Shown: positions 44,842 to 53,466, counted from the stretch's first letter. The stretch: DNA of 64,000 nucleotides from Chryseobacterium pennae (GCF_003385515.1 NZ_QNVT01000009.1:1-64000), one strand, 5' to 3'. Notes: generated from the sequence alone by a model not told the origin. Made by a program: numbers and translations.

Positions 44842-45879
44842 ATGAAAGCACTCGTATATCATGGAGACCACAATATTTCATTGGAAGAAAAGCCGAAACC
44901 CACTATTATTAAATCAACAGATGCTATTGTAAAAATTCTGAAAACGACTATTTGTGGTACTGATCTGGGGATTTACAAAGGGAAAAACCTATACATGAAA
45001 GAAGGAATAATCCTTGGGCACGAAGGGGTTGGTATCATTGAAGAAATTGGTGAAGGCGTTTCTCAGTTTAAAGTTGGAGATAAGGTAATCATATCGTGCA
45101 TTACTTCCTGCGGATCCTGTGAGTATTGCAAGAAACAGCTGTATTCCCACTGTAAGGATGGGGGTTGGATTTTGGGACATATGATCGACGGAGTACAGGC
45201 AGAGTATGCCAGAATTCCGTATGCAGACAATAGCCTTTATAAAATCCCTGCTTCAATAGATGATGAAATAGCCGTGATGCTTAGTGATATTCTTCCAACA
45301 GGCCATGAAATTGGCGTGCAATATGGAAATGTCAAACCGGGAGATGCTATTGCTATTGTGGGTGCAGGTCCTGTAGGGATGTCTGTTTTGCTAACTTCTC
45401 AGTTTTATTCTCCAGCAACCATTATCATGATAGATCTCGATGAAAACAGGCTGGAACTTGCCAAACAGATTGGTGCAACGCATACCATCAATTCCGCTAC
45501 TCAGAATGTTTTAGAAGAAATAAAAAAAATTGTAGGGGATGAAGGTGTAGATGTAGCTATAGAGGCTGTGGGTATTCCACAGACTTGGGATATTTGCCAG
45601 CAAATCGTGAAACCCGGAGGCAATATCGCAAATGTGGGCGTGCATGGAAAGAAAGTTGATTTTCAAATCCAGGATCTCTGGATTAAAAACCTTACCATCA
45701 CAACTGGACTGGTGAACACAAATACGACATCTATGCTCATCAAGACTGTCTCGACCAATAAACTTCCCCTTAATAAGTTAATCACCCATCGTTTTGGGTT
45801 AAACGAAATTGAGAGAGCTTATGAAGTATTTCTTAATGCCTCTACAGAGAATGCCATGAAAGTCATCGTGGAGGTTTAA
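44842..45879 (+). CDS. Zinc-dependent alcohol dehydrogenase (MDR)
   Basis: This 345-residue protein has the catalytic zinc ligands TTICGTDLGIY (Cys38) and GHEGVG (His, Glu near 61), the structural zinc cluster CGSCEYCKKQLYSHC near 90-104, the cofactor motif VGAGPVGMSVL near 170 and the DLDENRLELAK stretch near 197 with Asp for NAD. Oxidises alcohols or reduces aldehydes. It is monocistronic, with box 2 upstream and a hairpin terminator at 45901. Confidence 0.93.
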   Translation: MKALVYHGDHNISLEEKPKPTIIKSTDAIVKILKTTICGTDLGIYKGKNLYMKEGIILGHEGVGIIEEIGEGVSQFKVGDKVIISCITSCGSCEYCKKQLYSHCKDGGWILGHMIDGVQAEYARIPYADNSLYKIPASIDDEIAVMLSDILPTGHEIGVQYGNVKPGDAIAIVGAGPVGMSVLLTSQFYSPATIIMIDLDENRLELAKQIGATHTINSATQNVLEEIKKIVGDEGVDVAIEAVGIPQTWDICQQIVKPGGNIANVGVHGKKVDFQIQDLWIKNLTITTGLVNTNTTSMLIKTVSTNKLPLNKLITHRFGLNEIERAYEVFLNASTENAMKVIVEV

Positions 45880-45900
45880 TCTTATCTAATACAAGAAAAC

Positions 45901-45934
45901 AAAGCAGATTATGCACATGCGCGATCTGCTTTTT
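45901..45934 (+). terminator. Terminator of the alcohol dehydrogenase gene
   Basis: AAAGCAGAT pairs with ATCTGCTTT around a 14 nt loop, followed by a T run. It lies 22 nt past the stop codon. Confidence 0.8.
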
Positions 45935-45954
45935 CTATACGTGAACAATCCATA

Positions 45955-45987
45955 TAAATGGATACAACAAAAGTTGATTGGGCTACA
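45955..45987 (+). promoter_or_regulatory. AraC-type box 3, DoxX operon promoter
   Basis: Half-sites TAAATGGATACA at 45955 and GATTGGGCTACA at 45976, 21 nt apart, joined by ACAAAAGTT. The -7-like GAACTTTG begins at 46008, 20 nt after the box. It is upstream of the DoxX-NmrA-AKR-cupin series. Confidence 0.7.
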
Positions 45988-46066
45988 CCTGTTACTTGAT
46001 AATGAGGGAACTTTGCAACTACAAATTGCACAACGACTTAATTAATAACAATTAAAAAAAATAAAA

Positions 46067-46450
46067 ATGGCAAGTAAGATTTTAAAAATATTATGCATCC
46101 TATGTGGTATAATGATGATCAATTCTGGTCTCAACATTTTCTTTCATTATATGCCCATGCCCCAGATGTCAAAAGAATTGATGTCAGTATTTGGTTCATT
46201 GATGAATGTTAAATGGATTATGCCTTTGGTTGCTATAACGGAAATTGTAGGCGGGCTTCTTCTTATTCTACCTAAAACAAGGGCGTTGGGAGCAATTCTA
46301 TTGTTGCCGGTAATGCTCGGCATCACTGTACACCACTTGGCTTATGATGTGTCCGGAGGGATAATTGGATACATCCTTTTTTCAATAATTATCTGGACAA
46401 TAGTAGAAAACAAGCATAAATATGCGCCAATGGTAAGCCAGGATAATTAA
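46067..46450 (+). CDS. DoxX-like membrane protein
   Basis: This 127-residue protein has four membrane helices (about 7-26, 45-67 with VGGLLLILPKTR, 73-92 and 95-113). Length and helix pattern fit the DoxX/DoxD-like family, whose members often accompany redox enzymes. It has no catalytic motif. It is the first gene of a rightward series controlled by box 3, and the next gene lies 150 nt downstream. Confidence 0.75.
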   Translation: MASKILKILCILCGIMMINSGLNIFFHYMPMPQMSKELMSVFGSLMNVKWIMPLVAITEIVGGLLLILPKTRALGAILLLPVMLGITVHHLAYDVSGGIIGYILFSIIIWTIVENKHKYAPMVSQDN

Positions 46451-46600
46451 AAATCCGACCGCATATTTAGATTATCTATTCGAAAATTAGTAATCAAAAT
46501 ATTAACTGATAAAATAAACGGTAACAGAATATATCAATAGCTGAAGGTGTAAAATCACCTTCCGGATATTCCGGCACTTTGTACAATAAACAATGAAAAA

Positions 46601-47500
46601 ATGAAAATAATTATAACTGGTTCATTGGGACCGATAAGCAAGCCACTTGCAACAAAATTAATTGCCGATGGCCACCATGTGACTGTAATCAGCAGTAACA
46701 GAGATAAGCAAAATGAAATAGAAACTTTGGGTGCAAAATCTGCTATCGGAAGCATAGATGATGTTGGTTTTTTGACCGAAACTTTTAGAGGAGTTGATGT
46801 AGCATACCTTATGGAGCCTACAGTCAATATGTTTGACCCAACAGTTGATATGCTTAAACACTACGAGAAAATCTGTGAGAAATATGCACAAGCTGTTTTA
46901 CATTCAGATTTAAAGAGAATTGTTCATTTAAGCAGTATCGGGGGACATTCCAGCACAGGAAACGGCATGTTGGCCTTCCACTATTATGCAGAACAGGTAC
47001 TGAAAAAACTACCACAGGAGGTGGCAATCACTACATTACGGCCGGTTTCGTTTTACTCAAACATTATGGCATTCATCCCAACGATCAAAGCTCAAAAAGC
47101 TATAATTACCAGCTACCACGCAATTGAACCTGAGCCTTGGGCTTCACCTTTGGATATTGCTGATGCGGCGGCGGAAGAATTAGTGTCAGTATCTGGCGGG
47201 CGAAAAGTAAGATACATCGTAAGTGATGAAGTAAGCAGTGAAAAGCTGATAAAAATGCTCGGCGAGGCAATTGGAGAGGAAATCCAATGGATTACTGTTC
47301 CGCATGAAGCTTTGGAAGAATCCTATAAAGGATTTGGCATGAGCCCGCAAGCGGCGAATGGCTTTGCAAGATTGAACGAAGCCAAGAATAGCGGAATTTT
47401 GTATGAAGACCTTGTAAAACATAAACAGGAAATTACTTTTGGTAAAGTAAAAATTGAAGACTTTGCAAAGGATTTTGCAAAAGCATATCAAAACTCTTAA
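46601..47500 (+). CDS. NmrA-like NAD(P)-binding protein
   Basis: This 299-residue atypical SDR has GSLGPISKPLATKL near 7-20 for cofactor binding, VISSNRDKQNEIETLGAKSAIG with the helix-following basic loop near 29-50, and IVHLSSIGGHSSTGNG near 107-121. There is no normal Tyr-x-x-x-Lys pair, as in NmrA and quinone-sensing relatives. It may be an NADP-dependent quinone or aldehyde reductase or a redox sensor. It lies between the DoxX and AKR genes. Confidence 0.8.
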   Translation: MKIIITGSLGPISKPLATKLIADGHHVTVISSNRDKQNEIETLGAKSAIGSIDDVGFLTETFRGVDVAYLMEPTVNMFDPTVDMLKHYEKICEKYAQAVLHSDLKRIVHLSSIGGHSSTGNGMLAFHYYAEQVLKKLPQEVAITTLRPVSFYSNIMAFIPTIKAQKAIITSYHAIEPEPWASPLDIADAAAEELVSVSGGRKVRYIVSDEVSSEKLIKMLGEAIGEEIQWITVPHEALEESYKGFGMSPQAANGFARLNEAKNSGILYEDLVKHKQEITFGKVKIEDFAKDFAKAYQNS

Positions 47501-47511
47501 AACAATAAAAT

Positions 47512-48495
47512 ATGGAATATTTGAATATACCGGAAAACAGCATTACCAAAACGGGGATTTCCCAATTGGGATTAGGTACAATGCGCATGCCTGCTAACAA
47601 AGATGAAGGAATCAGAGCTATACATACGGCACTGGATGCCGGTATCAACTTTATCAATACAGGCGATTTCTATGATGCGGGGCTAAGTGAAATACTTGTT
47701 GGAGAAGCCTTACAAGGCCGTAAAAGAGATGATGCTTTTGTTTCGGTAAAATTTGGCGGGATGCTGAAAGCAGACGGCGGAATGTACGGAATAGATTCAC
47801 GTCCGGAATTAATCGAAACCTACCTTACTTATTCGCTTAAAAGATTAGGTTTGGATTACATTGATCTTTATCAGCCTTGTCGCATCAATCCGCACGTTCC
47901 TGTTGAAGATACCATCGGAGCGATTTCCAGGTTGGTGGAAAAAGGATTTGTGCGTACCATAGGAATTTCAGAAGTGGATGCAACTACGTTGAGAAGCGCA
48001 AATGCAACGCATCCGATCAGTCTGGTAGAAGTTACCTATTCTTTAATGGGTAGAAAAATTGAGGATGAGCTTCTGCCAACGGCAAGAGAATTAGGGATCG
48101 GTGTCGTAGGTTTTGGCGTTTTATTATCCGGAATGATTGGTGGTTCAAATCCAAACTCAAAATTAGATCACATCAAGCATATGGTTTCGGGTAGCACATT
48201 GGAGAATTTTAACCAAAATCTTTCCCTATCAGATGCGCTGGAAGAAATTGCGAAAGAAAAAGGGGCTACATTATCGCAACTTGCTATCGCCTGGGTAATG
48301 TCACAAGGAAAAGATATTATGGCGCTTGTTGGTTCCAGAACACCAGAACAGGTACAGAATGCCTTGAAAGCAGTTGATCTTACCTTAATTAAGGAAGATT
48401 TGGAGCGTATTGAAAAAATAATCCCTAAAGAAAATGCAAAAAGCGATTATATGCCAGCAATGAATTTAGCCGAAAACGGTTTGTTTAAGTGGTAA
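47512..48495 (+). CDS. Aldo/keto reductase
   Basis: This 327-residue protein has the AKR order: GLGTMRMPANKDEGIRAI near 21-38, NTGDFYDAG near 49-57 with catalytic Asp and Tyr, KFGG near 78, IDLYQPCRINPHVP near 118-131, and GISEVDATTLRSA near 158. The expected His of the HWxDP type stretch is replaced by QPCRI, as in some subfamilies. NADPH-dependent carbonyl reductase by family. It follows the NmrA gene by 11 nt. Confidence 0.9.
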   Translation: MEYLNIPENSITKTGISQLGLGTMRMPANKDEGIRAIHTALDAGINFINTGDFYDAGLSEILVGEALQGRKRDDAFVSVKFGGMLKADGGMYGIDSRPELIETYLTYSLKRLGLDYIDLYQPCRINPHVPVEDTIGAISRLVEKGFVRTIGISEVDATTLRSANATHPISLVEVTYSLMGRKIEDELLPTARELGIGVVGFGVLLSGMIGGSNPNSKLDHIKHMVSGSTLENFNQNLSLSDALEEIAKEKGATLSQLAIAWVMSQGKDIMALVGSRTPEQVQNALKAVDLTLIKEDLERIEKIIPKENAKSDYMPAMNLAENGLFKW

Positions 48496-48545
48496 CACAT
48501 ATTCTGAAAGAAGTTTGTATCATATTTTTCAAATAATAAAAAACA

Positions 48546-48920
48546 ATGGATTTAAACGCAATAATTACAAAGACAACTGTGTCTGCTACCGAAAACTGGT
48601 ATGACTATCCGGAAAATCCGGAAGATAAGATCAGTGGAGAACCGCAGGTAAAGATCAACCTTATCAGAGCTGTTGGTGCAAAAACACCCGTGCATAAGGC
48701 AATGCTCCTGAGTATAGAGCCTTCTACTTTTAAGTACAGGTTTGAGGGTGATGAGTCCTGGTATGTTATAAAAGGCTCCGTAACCATTCTATTGGAGGAT
48801 GGACAGCAGGTAGAAATGAAAGCTGGTGATGTTATCTCCATAAAGGGAGGACGTAACTCTACTTGGACTGTACACGAGAAATTTGAAAAATTCGTTGTTG
48901 TTACAGACAGTACAAAGTAA
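48546..48920 (+). CDS. Cupin-domain protein
   Basis: This 124-residue cupin has HKAMLLSIEPSTFKYRFEGDESWYVIKGSVTILLEDGQQVEMKAGDVISIKGG near 55-105 with the G(x)nG-type barrel strands. The typical two His of motif 1 are reduced (HKAMLL, FEGDESW), so metal binding is doubtful. It is last in the box 3 series and ends at a terminator at 48946. Confidence 0.8.
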   Translation: MDLNAIITKTTVSATENWYDYPENPEDKISGEPQVKINLIRAVGAKTPVHKAMLLSIEPSTFKYRFEGDESWYVIKGSVTILLEDGQQVEMKAGDVISIKGGRNSTWTVHEKFEKFVVVTDSTK

Positions 48921-48945
48921 TATACAGATAGATCTTCCGATAAGT

Positions 48946-48982
48946 AAAATAGTCCAGCTTTCAATAAAAGTTGGACTATTTT
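48946..48982 (+). terminator. Terminator of the DoxX-NmrA-AKR-cupin operon
   Basis: AAAATAGTCCA pairs perfectly with TGGACTATTTT around a 15 nt loop. It lies 26 nt past the cupin stop. Confidence 0.85.
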
Positions 48983-49027
48983 GTTAAACAGATAATTTTC
49001 AGTATTTTAAATATCATGTCTAGCTCA

Positions 49028-49060
49028 TATTCGACTACAATAAAAGTTGATTGGGCTACT
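49028..49060 (+). promoter_or_regulatory. AraC-type box 4, promoter of the AraC gene
   Basis: Half-sites TATTCGACTACA at 49028 and GATTGGGCTACT at 49049, 21 nt apart, joined by ATAAAAGTT. The -7 element TAAATTTG, a full match, begins at 49081, 20 nt after the box. This suggests autoregulation. Confidence 0.7.
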
Positions 49061-49111
49061 CTCAAAGCTTAGTTTATTTCTAAATTTGTACTATAAATTA
49101 ATGATTAGGTT

Positions 49112-50032
49112 ATGGAAATAAAGCACCCAATACGGTTGAAAACAATATCTGAATTTCATAAATTCTGGGGTCTGCCAAAACCGGAAAACCCATTACTTAG
49201 TGTAATAGACTACAGACATATCAACCATTCTCTTTCAAAGCCCGAACAGCCGGTGATATTGGATTTTTACTCTATCACCGTCAAACGTGATCTAGGCGTG
49301 AAGATAATTTATGGACAGCAGTCTTTTGATTTTGACGAAGGCATCATGTTTTTTATGGCCCCAAATCAGGTTTTCAGAATTGAAAAAGAAGAGAGAAATG
49401 TTACCGATCATTCGGGCTGGATACTTCTTGTGCATCCGGATTTCCTATGGAATACCTCTCTTGCAAAAGGCATCAAGAAATATGATTTTTTTCAATATGC
49501 TATGCACGAAGCTTTATTTCTTTCGGAAAAGGAAGAAGATATCGTAGCAAATGTTATCAAAAATGTTCAGCAGGAATACCATTCCAATATTGATGGATTT
49601 AGCCAGAACATTATCATTTCCCAATTGGAGACGCTTTTGAATTATTCGGAAAGATTTTACCAACGGCAATTTATTACCCGCAAAATCAGCAACCACAAAA
49701 TTTTGGAAAAACTCGAAGATGTATTGACAATTTATTTCAATAATGGCTATCTCGCTGAAAAAGGACTGCCATCCGTGAAATTCGTTGCCGAGCAGGTAAA
49801 TGTATCTCCAAGTTACCTCAGCGGTTTGTTGAAGCATCTTACGGGGAAAAGCACACAACAGCACATTCAGGAGAAGGTCATCGAGAAGGCAAAAGAAAGA
49901 TTGTCCACCACTGAACTATCGGTTGCCGAAATCGCCTATGAACTTGGGTTCGAACATCCCCAGTCGTTCAATAAGCTTTTTAAGATAAAGACCAAATTAT
50001 CTCCATTGGAATTCAGGGCATCCTTTAACTAG
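49112..50032 (+). CDS. AraC-family regulator, candidate controller of the four-box regulon
   Basis: This 306-residue protein has a cupin-like N-half (LGVKIIYGQQSFDFDEGIMFFMAPNQVFRIEKE near 53-85) and an AraC DNA-binding C-half from about 210 (VKFVAEQVNVSPSYLSGLLKHLTGKS, then LSVAEIAYELGFEHPQSFNKLFKIKTKLSPLEFR). Box 4 lies in its own promoter, so it is the natural candidate for binding boxes 1-4. Those sit before an azoreductase, an alcohol dehydrogenase and a DoxX-NmrA-AKR-cupin operon. An electrophile or quinone inducer is plausible but inferred. Confidence 0.9.
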   Translation: MEIKHPIRLKTISEFHKFWGLPKPENPLLSVIDYRHINHSLSKPEQPVILDFYSITVKRDLGVKIIYGQQSFDFDEGIMFFMAPNQVFRIEKEERNVTDHSGWILLVHPDFLWNTSLAKGIKKYDFFQYAMHEALFLSEKEEDIVANVIKNVQQEYHSNIDGFSQNIIISQLETLLNYSERFYQRQFITRKISNHKILEKLEDVLTIYFNNGYLAEKGLPSVKFVAEQVNVSPSYLSGLLKHLTGKSTQQHIQEKVIEKAKERLSTTELSVAEIAYELGFEHPQSFNKLFKIKTKLSPLEFRASFN

Positions 50033-50122
50033 GAAATCAATTAAAATTTTAACATAGCTAAACTGCTGTATACACAGCGGACAGGAAACCTATTGCTTAT
50101 AGGTAGATAAAAATATACATAC

Positions 50123-50803
50123 ATGAATATTGCAAAAAACACAATAATTACCAATCTCATTTTCATGGTTCTTATATCGGTCAGTATCCGTTCATACGGA
50201 CAAAATGCTGAAGTCCCTTCGTTTCATAATCCCCCCATCAACGTAGAGCCAATGGTGGGAAGCAGGGGACTCTCCTTTCAGATGATCATTGACAAAAAAA
50301 TAAAAAGTCTGCCACAAGTTGGTTTTTTCAGCGTAACAGATTTAAACACAGATTGGGGTGAAAGAAACCTGAATGATGTTATGACACAGGCGAACCTGAC
50401 ATTGGACCTGGTTAAAGGGCTAAGATTGAATGCCGGTTTCCACTATACACCGGTAACGGGTATACGTCCATCAGCTGGACTGATCTATTCTTTCGTAAAT
50501 GACAAGTGGCTGATTATAGCATCACCAAGGATAGACCTGCAACAAAACCCCAATATTGAAGGAATAGTTCTCACAGAATTTAAACCAAAAATCAATGAAA
50601 ACTGGAGCATTTACACCCGTGTTCAGGGATTGTACTCGCATATGACGGAAATATCTGATCACGGGCGGAGCTATATAAGAGCTCGGGCAGGTTTAAGCTA
50701 CAAGGAAATTGCCTTTGGCGTTGGAGCCAACATAGAATATTATGGACCATTAAAACATAATGAGAACAACATAGGAGTCTTCACAAAAATAATGCTCTTC
50801 TAA
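50123..50803 (+). CDS. Exported hypothetical protein
   Basis: This 226-residue protein has a signal peptide (residues 1-27, RSYGQNAEV) and then beta-strand-rich sequence (VGFFSVTDLNTDWG, LTLDLVKGLRLNAGFHYTPVTGIRPSAGLIYSFV near 88-121) ending in LKHNENNIGVFTKIMLF, with the terminal Phe usual for outer-membrane barrels. It may be a small barrel protein. It follows the AraC gene by 90 nt, without a regulatory box. Confidence 0.7.
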   Translation: MNIAKNTIITNLIFMVLISVSIRSYGQNAEVPSFHNPPINVEPMVGSRGLSFQMIIDKKIKSLPQVGFFSVTDLNTDWGERNLNDVMTQANLTLDLVKGLRLNAGFHYTPVTGIRPSAGLIYSFVNDKWLIIASPRIDLQQNPNIEGIVLTEFKPKINENWSIYTRVQGLYSHMTEISDHGRSYIRARAGLSYKEIAFGVGANIEYYGPLKHNENNIGVFTKIMLF

Positions 50804-50837
50804 TAAATAAATTAACAACAATCTTAAAACAAAAAAA

Positions 50838-51239
50838 ATGAAAACAGACAATTTAAAAACAAATCAATTAACTGAAGAAGGTTTCAACTGGTTGAAAAAT
50901 GCATATCAGGTAATTGATGGACTGCAGGAAGCACCTAACAGAGTTTTGTATGCAGAAGATAGCGAGGTGGTATTTGGTAACCGTCCGGCAGTTGTGGGCA
51001 GAGAAAATGTCATCAATATGTTCAAGCATTTCTGGTCTACGATAAATACTTATGAGCACTCATTGTTAGCTGTCTATGGTAACGATGATTCTTTCGCTGT
51101 TGAAAGTGTCGTGACTTACACCCGTATCGATAGCAAAATTGTACATATCCCAGCTGTTACAATCATTGAAAAGAATTTAGACAAGGAAATCAAATCGATG
51201 AGAATTTACTTGGATATATCTCCTCTTCATCAAGATTAA
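50838..51239 (+). CDS. NTF2/SnoaL-like protein
   Basis: This 133-residue protein has the NTF2-like cone-fold pattern: helices at 17-31 and FGNRPAVVGRENVINMFKHFWSTINTYEHSLLAVYGND near 47-84, then strands SFAVESVVTYTRIDSKIVHIPAVTIIEKN. Many members are small enzymes or carry ligands. It lies between the exported protein and the YceI gene, probably one transcript. Confidence 0.75.
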   Translation: MKTDNLKTNQLTEEGFNWLKNAYQVIDGLQEAPNRVLYAEDSEVVFGNRPAVVGRENVINMFKHFWSTINTYEHSLLAVYGNDDSFAVESVVTYTRIDSKIVHIPAVTIIEKNLDKEIKSMRIYLDISPLHQD

Positions 51240-51257
51240 TTTTATTGAAAGAAAATT

Positions 51258-51776
51258 ATGAGCAATCAAACATGGGAAGCCGATAAGGCACATTCCGAAG
51301 CCGGATTTACAATTTCACATTTAGGCATTGCGGAGATGAGCGGATTCTTCAAGGATTTTGAAATCAAGATCGAAACAAAAACAGAAGATTTTAGTGATGC
51401 GACTATTGAAGCTACAATTTTGACAGATTCTTTGGATACCCGAATACACGATAGGGACCATCATTTAAAAGGAGCAGATTTTTTCAATGTCGAGCAATTT
51501 CCTAAAGCAACCATAATAAGTAAGAAAATCATCAATATTGGTCACGGTAATTATTCGCTTGAAGCTGATGTGACGATTAAAAATATCACCAAAACGATAT
51601 CGATGGATCTTTTTTACCACGGTAAAGCTGAAAATCCTATGTCTCAAAAGACAACGGCAGGATTTAGTCTTTCAGGAAGCGTTAACCGTAAAGATTTTAG
51701 CATTGGACCAGAAATACCTAATTTACTGCTAAGTGAAATGGTGGCGATTCAATTCAATGGCGAATTTATAGTATAA
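51258..51776 (+). CDS. YceI-family protein
   Basis: This 172-residue protein starts directly in the mature fold (WEADKAHSEAGFTISHLGIAEMSGFFKDFE near 5-34) and has IHDRDHHLKGADFFNVEQFPKATIIS near 58-83. There is no signal peptide, so it should be cytosolic, unlike many YceI proteins, which bind isoprenoid-type lipids in the periplasm. It ends at a strong hairpin at 51827. Confidence 0.9.
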   Translation: MSNQTWEADKAHSEAGFTISHLGIAEMSGFFKDFEIKIETKTEDFSDATIEATILTDSLDTRIHDRDHHLKGADFFNVEQFPKATIISKKIINIGHGNYSLEADVTIKNITKTISMDLFYHGKAENPMSQKTTAGFSLSGSVNRKDFSIGPEIPNLLLSEMVAIQFNGEFIV

Positions 51777-51826
51777 TAAATAAGTTATCTGACATTATTT
51801 ATACCACGGCAATGATTTGCTATTTA

Positions 51827-51861
51827 AACAATAAGCAAGTTATAAAGACTTGCTTATTGTT
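51827..51861 (+). terminator. Terminator after the YceI gene
   Basis: AACAATAAGCAAGT pairs perfectly with ACTTGCTTATTGTT around a 7 nt loop. A second hairpin (AAAATTGAG/CTCAATTTT) follows at 51881-51906. Confidence 0.85.
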
Positions 51862-51911
51862 AAGTATGATAGGATCAATTAAAATTGAGTATTACCACTC
51901 AATTTTAAATA

Positions 51912-52766
51912 TTGATACGAAACAAAAGCATTATCATGAGAAAACTATACAATGAAATAATAGAAAAGCTTGATAGTAAGATACAAGACTGCACAGTTGA
52001 GCATAATGGCTCAATTTTATTTTTTGAGGTAATAATTGAATTAATCTTAAAAGAGCTATCAGAAGTAAAAGATATAGTATTAAAAAAAGGTTTTAACAAT
52101 TTAGAAGAGGAAATTCACTTTTTTAAAAAGTTGAAGCCTTTACTTCTTTCTAAACTTATATATTACAATGCTATTTACAAAATAGAAGCAAAGAAGCCTT
52201 ATGGAGGGGATAAAATTGTAAAGAAATATCTTAAAACAGAGTTATCTAAGCTCAAAAAATATTTTGACAACAATCTTGAATTCTATAAGTATTACAGAAC
52301 TAACAGTACTTATCTTGACCATAAATATTTTGTCCGGGGGAAATATGACATTAAGTTGAGTTTAGACACCTACTATTTTGAGTCGGATCATAATTTTACT
52401 ACATCTCATGATTACAAAGTAGCCAAGATTTTAGCTAACGACTTACTTCAATTATACCTAGAGGAACAGCTATTTAAAACCCCTCAAATAAAAAAGTCAA
52501 TCAACAACTCATTTTTAAAATGGACAGGTAGCAAAACGGCTATGATAGAGTTGATTTACGCCTTATACTCACACGGATTAATTGATAACGGAAATGCAGA
52601 CATCAAGCATATTGCAAAGACATTTGAAAACTCTTTTGATATTGATTTAGGCGACTTTTACCATACATTTATGGAACTTAAAGCCCGAAAAGTAAACCGA
52701 ACTAAATTCCTGGATAGTTTGCGTGATGCTTTGATTAGAAAGATGGATGAGGAGGATGAAATGTAA
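51912..52766 (+). CDS. RteC-family protein (copy 2)
   Basis: This 284-residue protein is a close paralogue of the gene at 39893-40720, sharing EIHFFKKLKPLLLSKLIYYNAIYKIEAKKPYGG, FDNNLEFYKYYRTNSTYLD, SLDTYYFESDHNFTTSHDYKVAKI and the DLGDFYHTFMELKARKVNRTKFLDSLRDAL end. The ATG at 51936 (MRKLYNEIIEKL) is an alternative start. Two complete RteC genes within 13 kb suggest two elements inserted next to each other or a tandem duplication. Confidence 0.88.
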   Translation: MIRNKSIIMRKLYNEIIEKLDSKIQDCTVEHNGSILFFEVIIELILKELSEVKDIVLKKGFNNLEEEIHFFKKLKPLLLSKLIYYNAIYKIEAKKPYGGDKIVKKYLKTELSKLKKYFDNNLEFYKYYRTNSTYLDHKYFVRGKYDIKLSLDTYYFESDHNFTTSHDYKVAKILANDLLQLYLEEQLFKTPQIKKSINNSFLKWTGSKTAMIELIYALYSHGLIDNGNADIKHIAKTFENSFDIDLGDFYHTFMELKARKVNRTKFLDSLRDALIRKMDEEDEM

Positions 52767-52904
52767 GATAAAATGAGAAATTTAAAGCAATTATATTCAG
52801 ATAAATTGATTATTGTATATCCTTAAAGCGATATAGAGCTCATAAAGAATGACCCGAACTTACAGCATCTAGTACAACAAGGGTAACCCCTGCTTAAAAG
52901 CAAA

Positions 52905-53071
52905 CTACTGGAACTCATCTACCAACATTTTTTCTATGAGTTCTATTTCTTTCATAAACAAGGACTGTTTTCGTTTACCAAAATATAGTGTATTTTCAAC
53001 GGGTATATAGCCGTCCCAAATTTTCAGGATATTATGATTGTCCATAGCTTCCTTACACAAGAAATCAGGTA
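52905..53071 (-). pseudogene. C-terminal remnant of a LysR-type regulator
   Basis: The frame reads SVLPDFLCKEAMDNHNILKIWDGYIPVENTLYFGKRKQ, then FMKEIELIEKMLVDEFQ and a stop. This is the end of a LysR substrate-binding domain (LPDFL, then LYFGKRKxSLFMKEIE). Some 240 upstream residues are missing; beyond 53071 the frame runs into the antisense of the MDR remnant. In intact loci LysR genes often face MDR or MFS genes, which fits its neighbour here. Confidence 0.65.
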
Positions 53072-53371
53072 AAACAGATAAAGGGAACGGTTGTAACAAC
53101 CTTGTCACTGGACATGATTGATGTACCGTCAATTCATGAAAAGGCATTGGCATTTCATACGGTGTATATGATTATTCCCATTCTTTACAATGATGAAGCG
53201 GGAAAGTAGGAACACGGTCAAATCTTAAAACACATTACCGAACTGGTGGAACAGGGAAAAGTAAGACCGTTGATTGATGAGTATAAATTCTCATTTGAAC
53301 AGATTGCCAAAGCCCACCAATATGCAGAATCAGGGAATCCTATGGGAAAAGTTGTATTAACGCAACAATAG
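53070..53371 (+). pseudogene. C-terminal remnant of an MDR oxidoreductase
   Basis: The frame gives KGTVVTTLSLDMIDVPSIHEKALAFHTVYMIIPILYNDEAGK, a TAG at 53207-53209, then EHGQILKHITELVEQGKVRPLID and AESGNPMGKVVLTQQ. It matches the last third of the MDR gene at 37996-39009, with CGG (Arg) changed to TAG. The first two thirds are missing. Its right end has a hairpin terminator. Confidence 0.85.
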
Positions 53372-53372
53372 T

Positions 53373-53407
53373 AAAGCAGAATTGATTATTAACATCAATT
53401 CTGCTTT
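53373..53407 (+). terminator. Terminator left with the MDR remnant
   Basis: AAAGCAGAATTGAT pairs perfectly with ATCAATTCTGCTTT around a 7 nt loop, directly after the MDR remnant stop codon. Confidence 0.85.
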
Positions 53408-53466
53408 ATATTACAAATCTAATATACAATCTGGAAGCGGAGTTAAGGAATTGGAGATTGAATATA
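53408..53466 (+). pseudogene. 5' scrap of a third RteC gene
   Basis: CTGGAAGCGGAGTTAAGG, AATTGGAGATTGAA follows the same order as CTGGAAGCAGAAACTAAGG, AATTGGAAATTGAA in the first codons of the RteC gene at 39893. A small insertion puts it out of frame and the match stops after about 55 nt. It lies right of the MDR remnant, as RteC does right of the MDR and aquaporin genes at 38-40.7 kb. Confidence 0.55.

Noticed and set aside
52905..53153. 82-residue leftward gene read from 53153
   Set aside because: Its first 25 codons are the antisense of the MDR remnant; only the LysR end is real.
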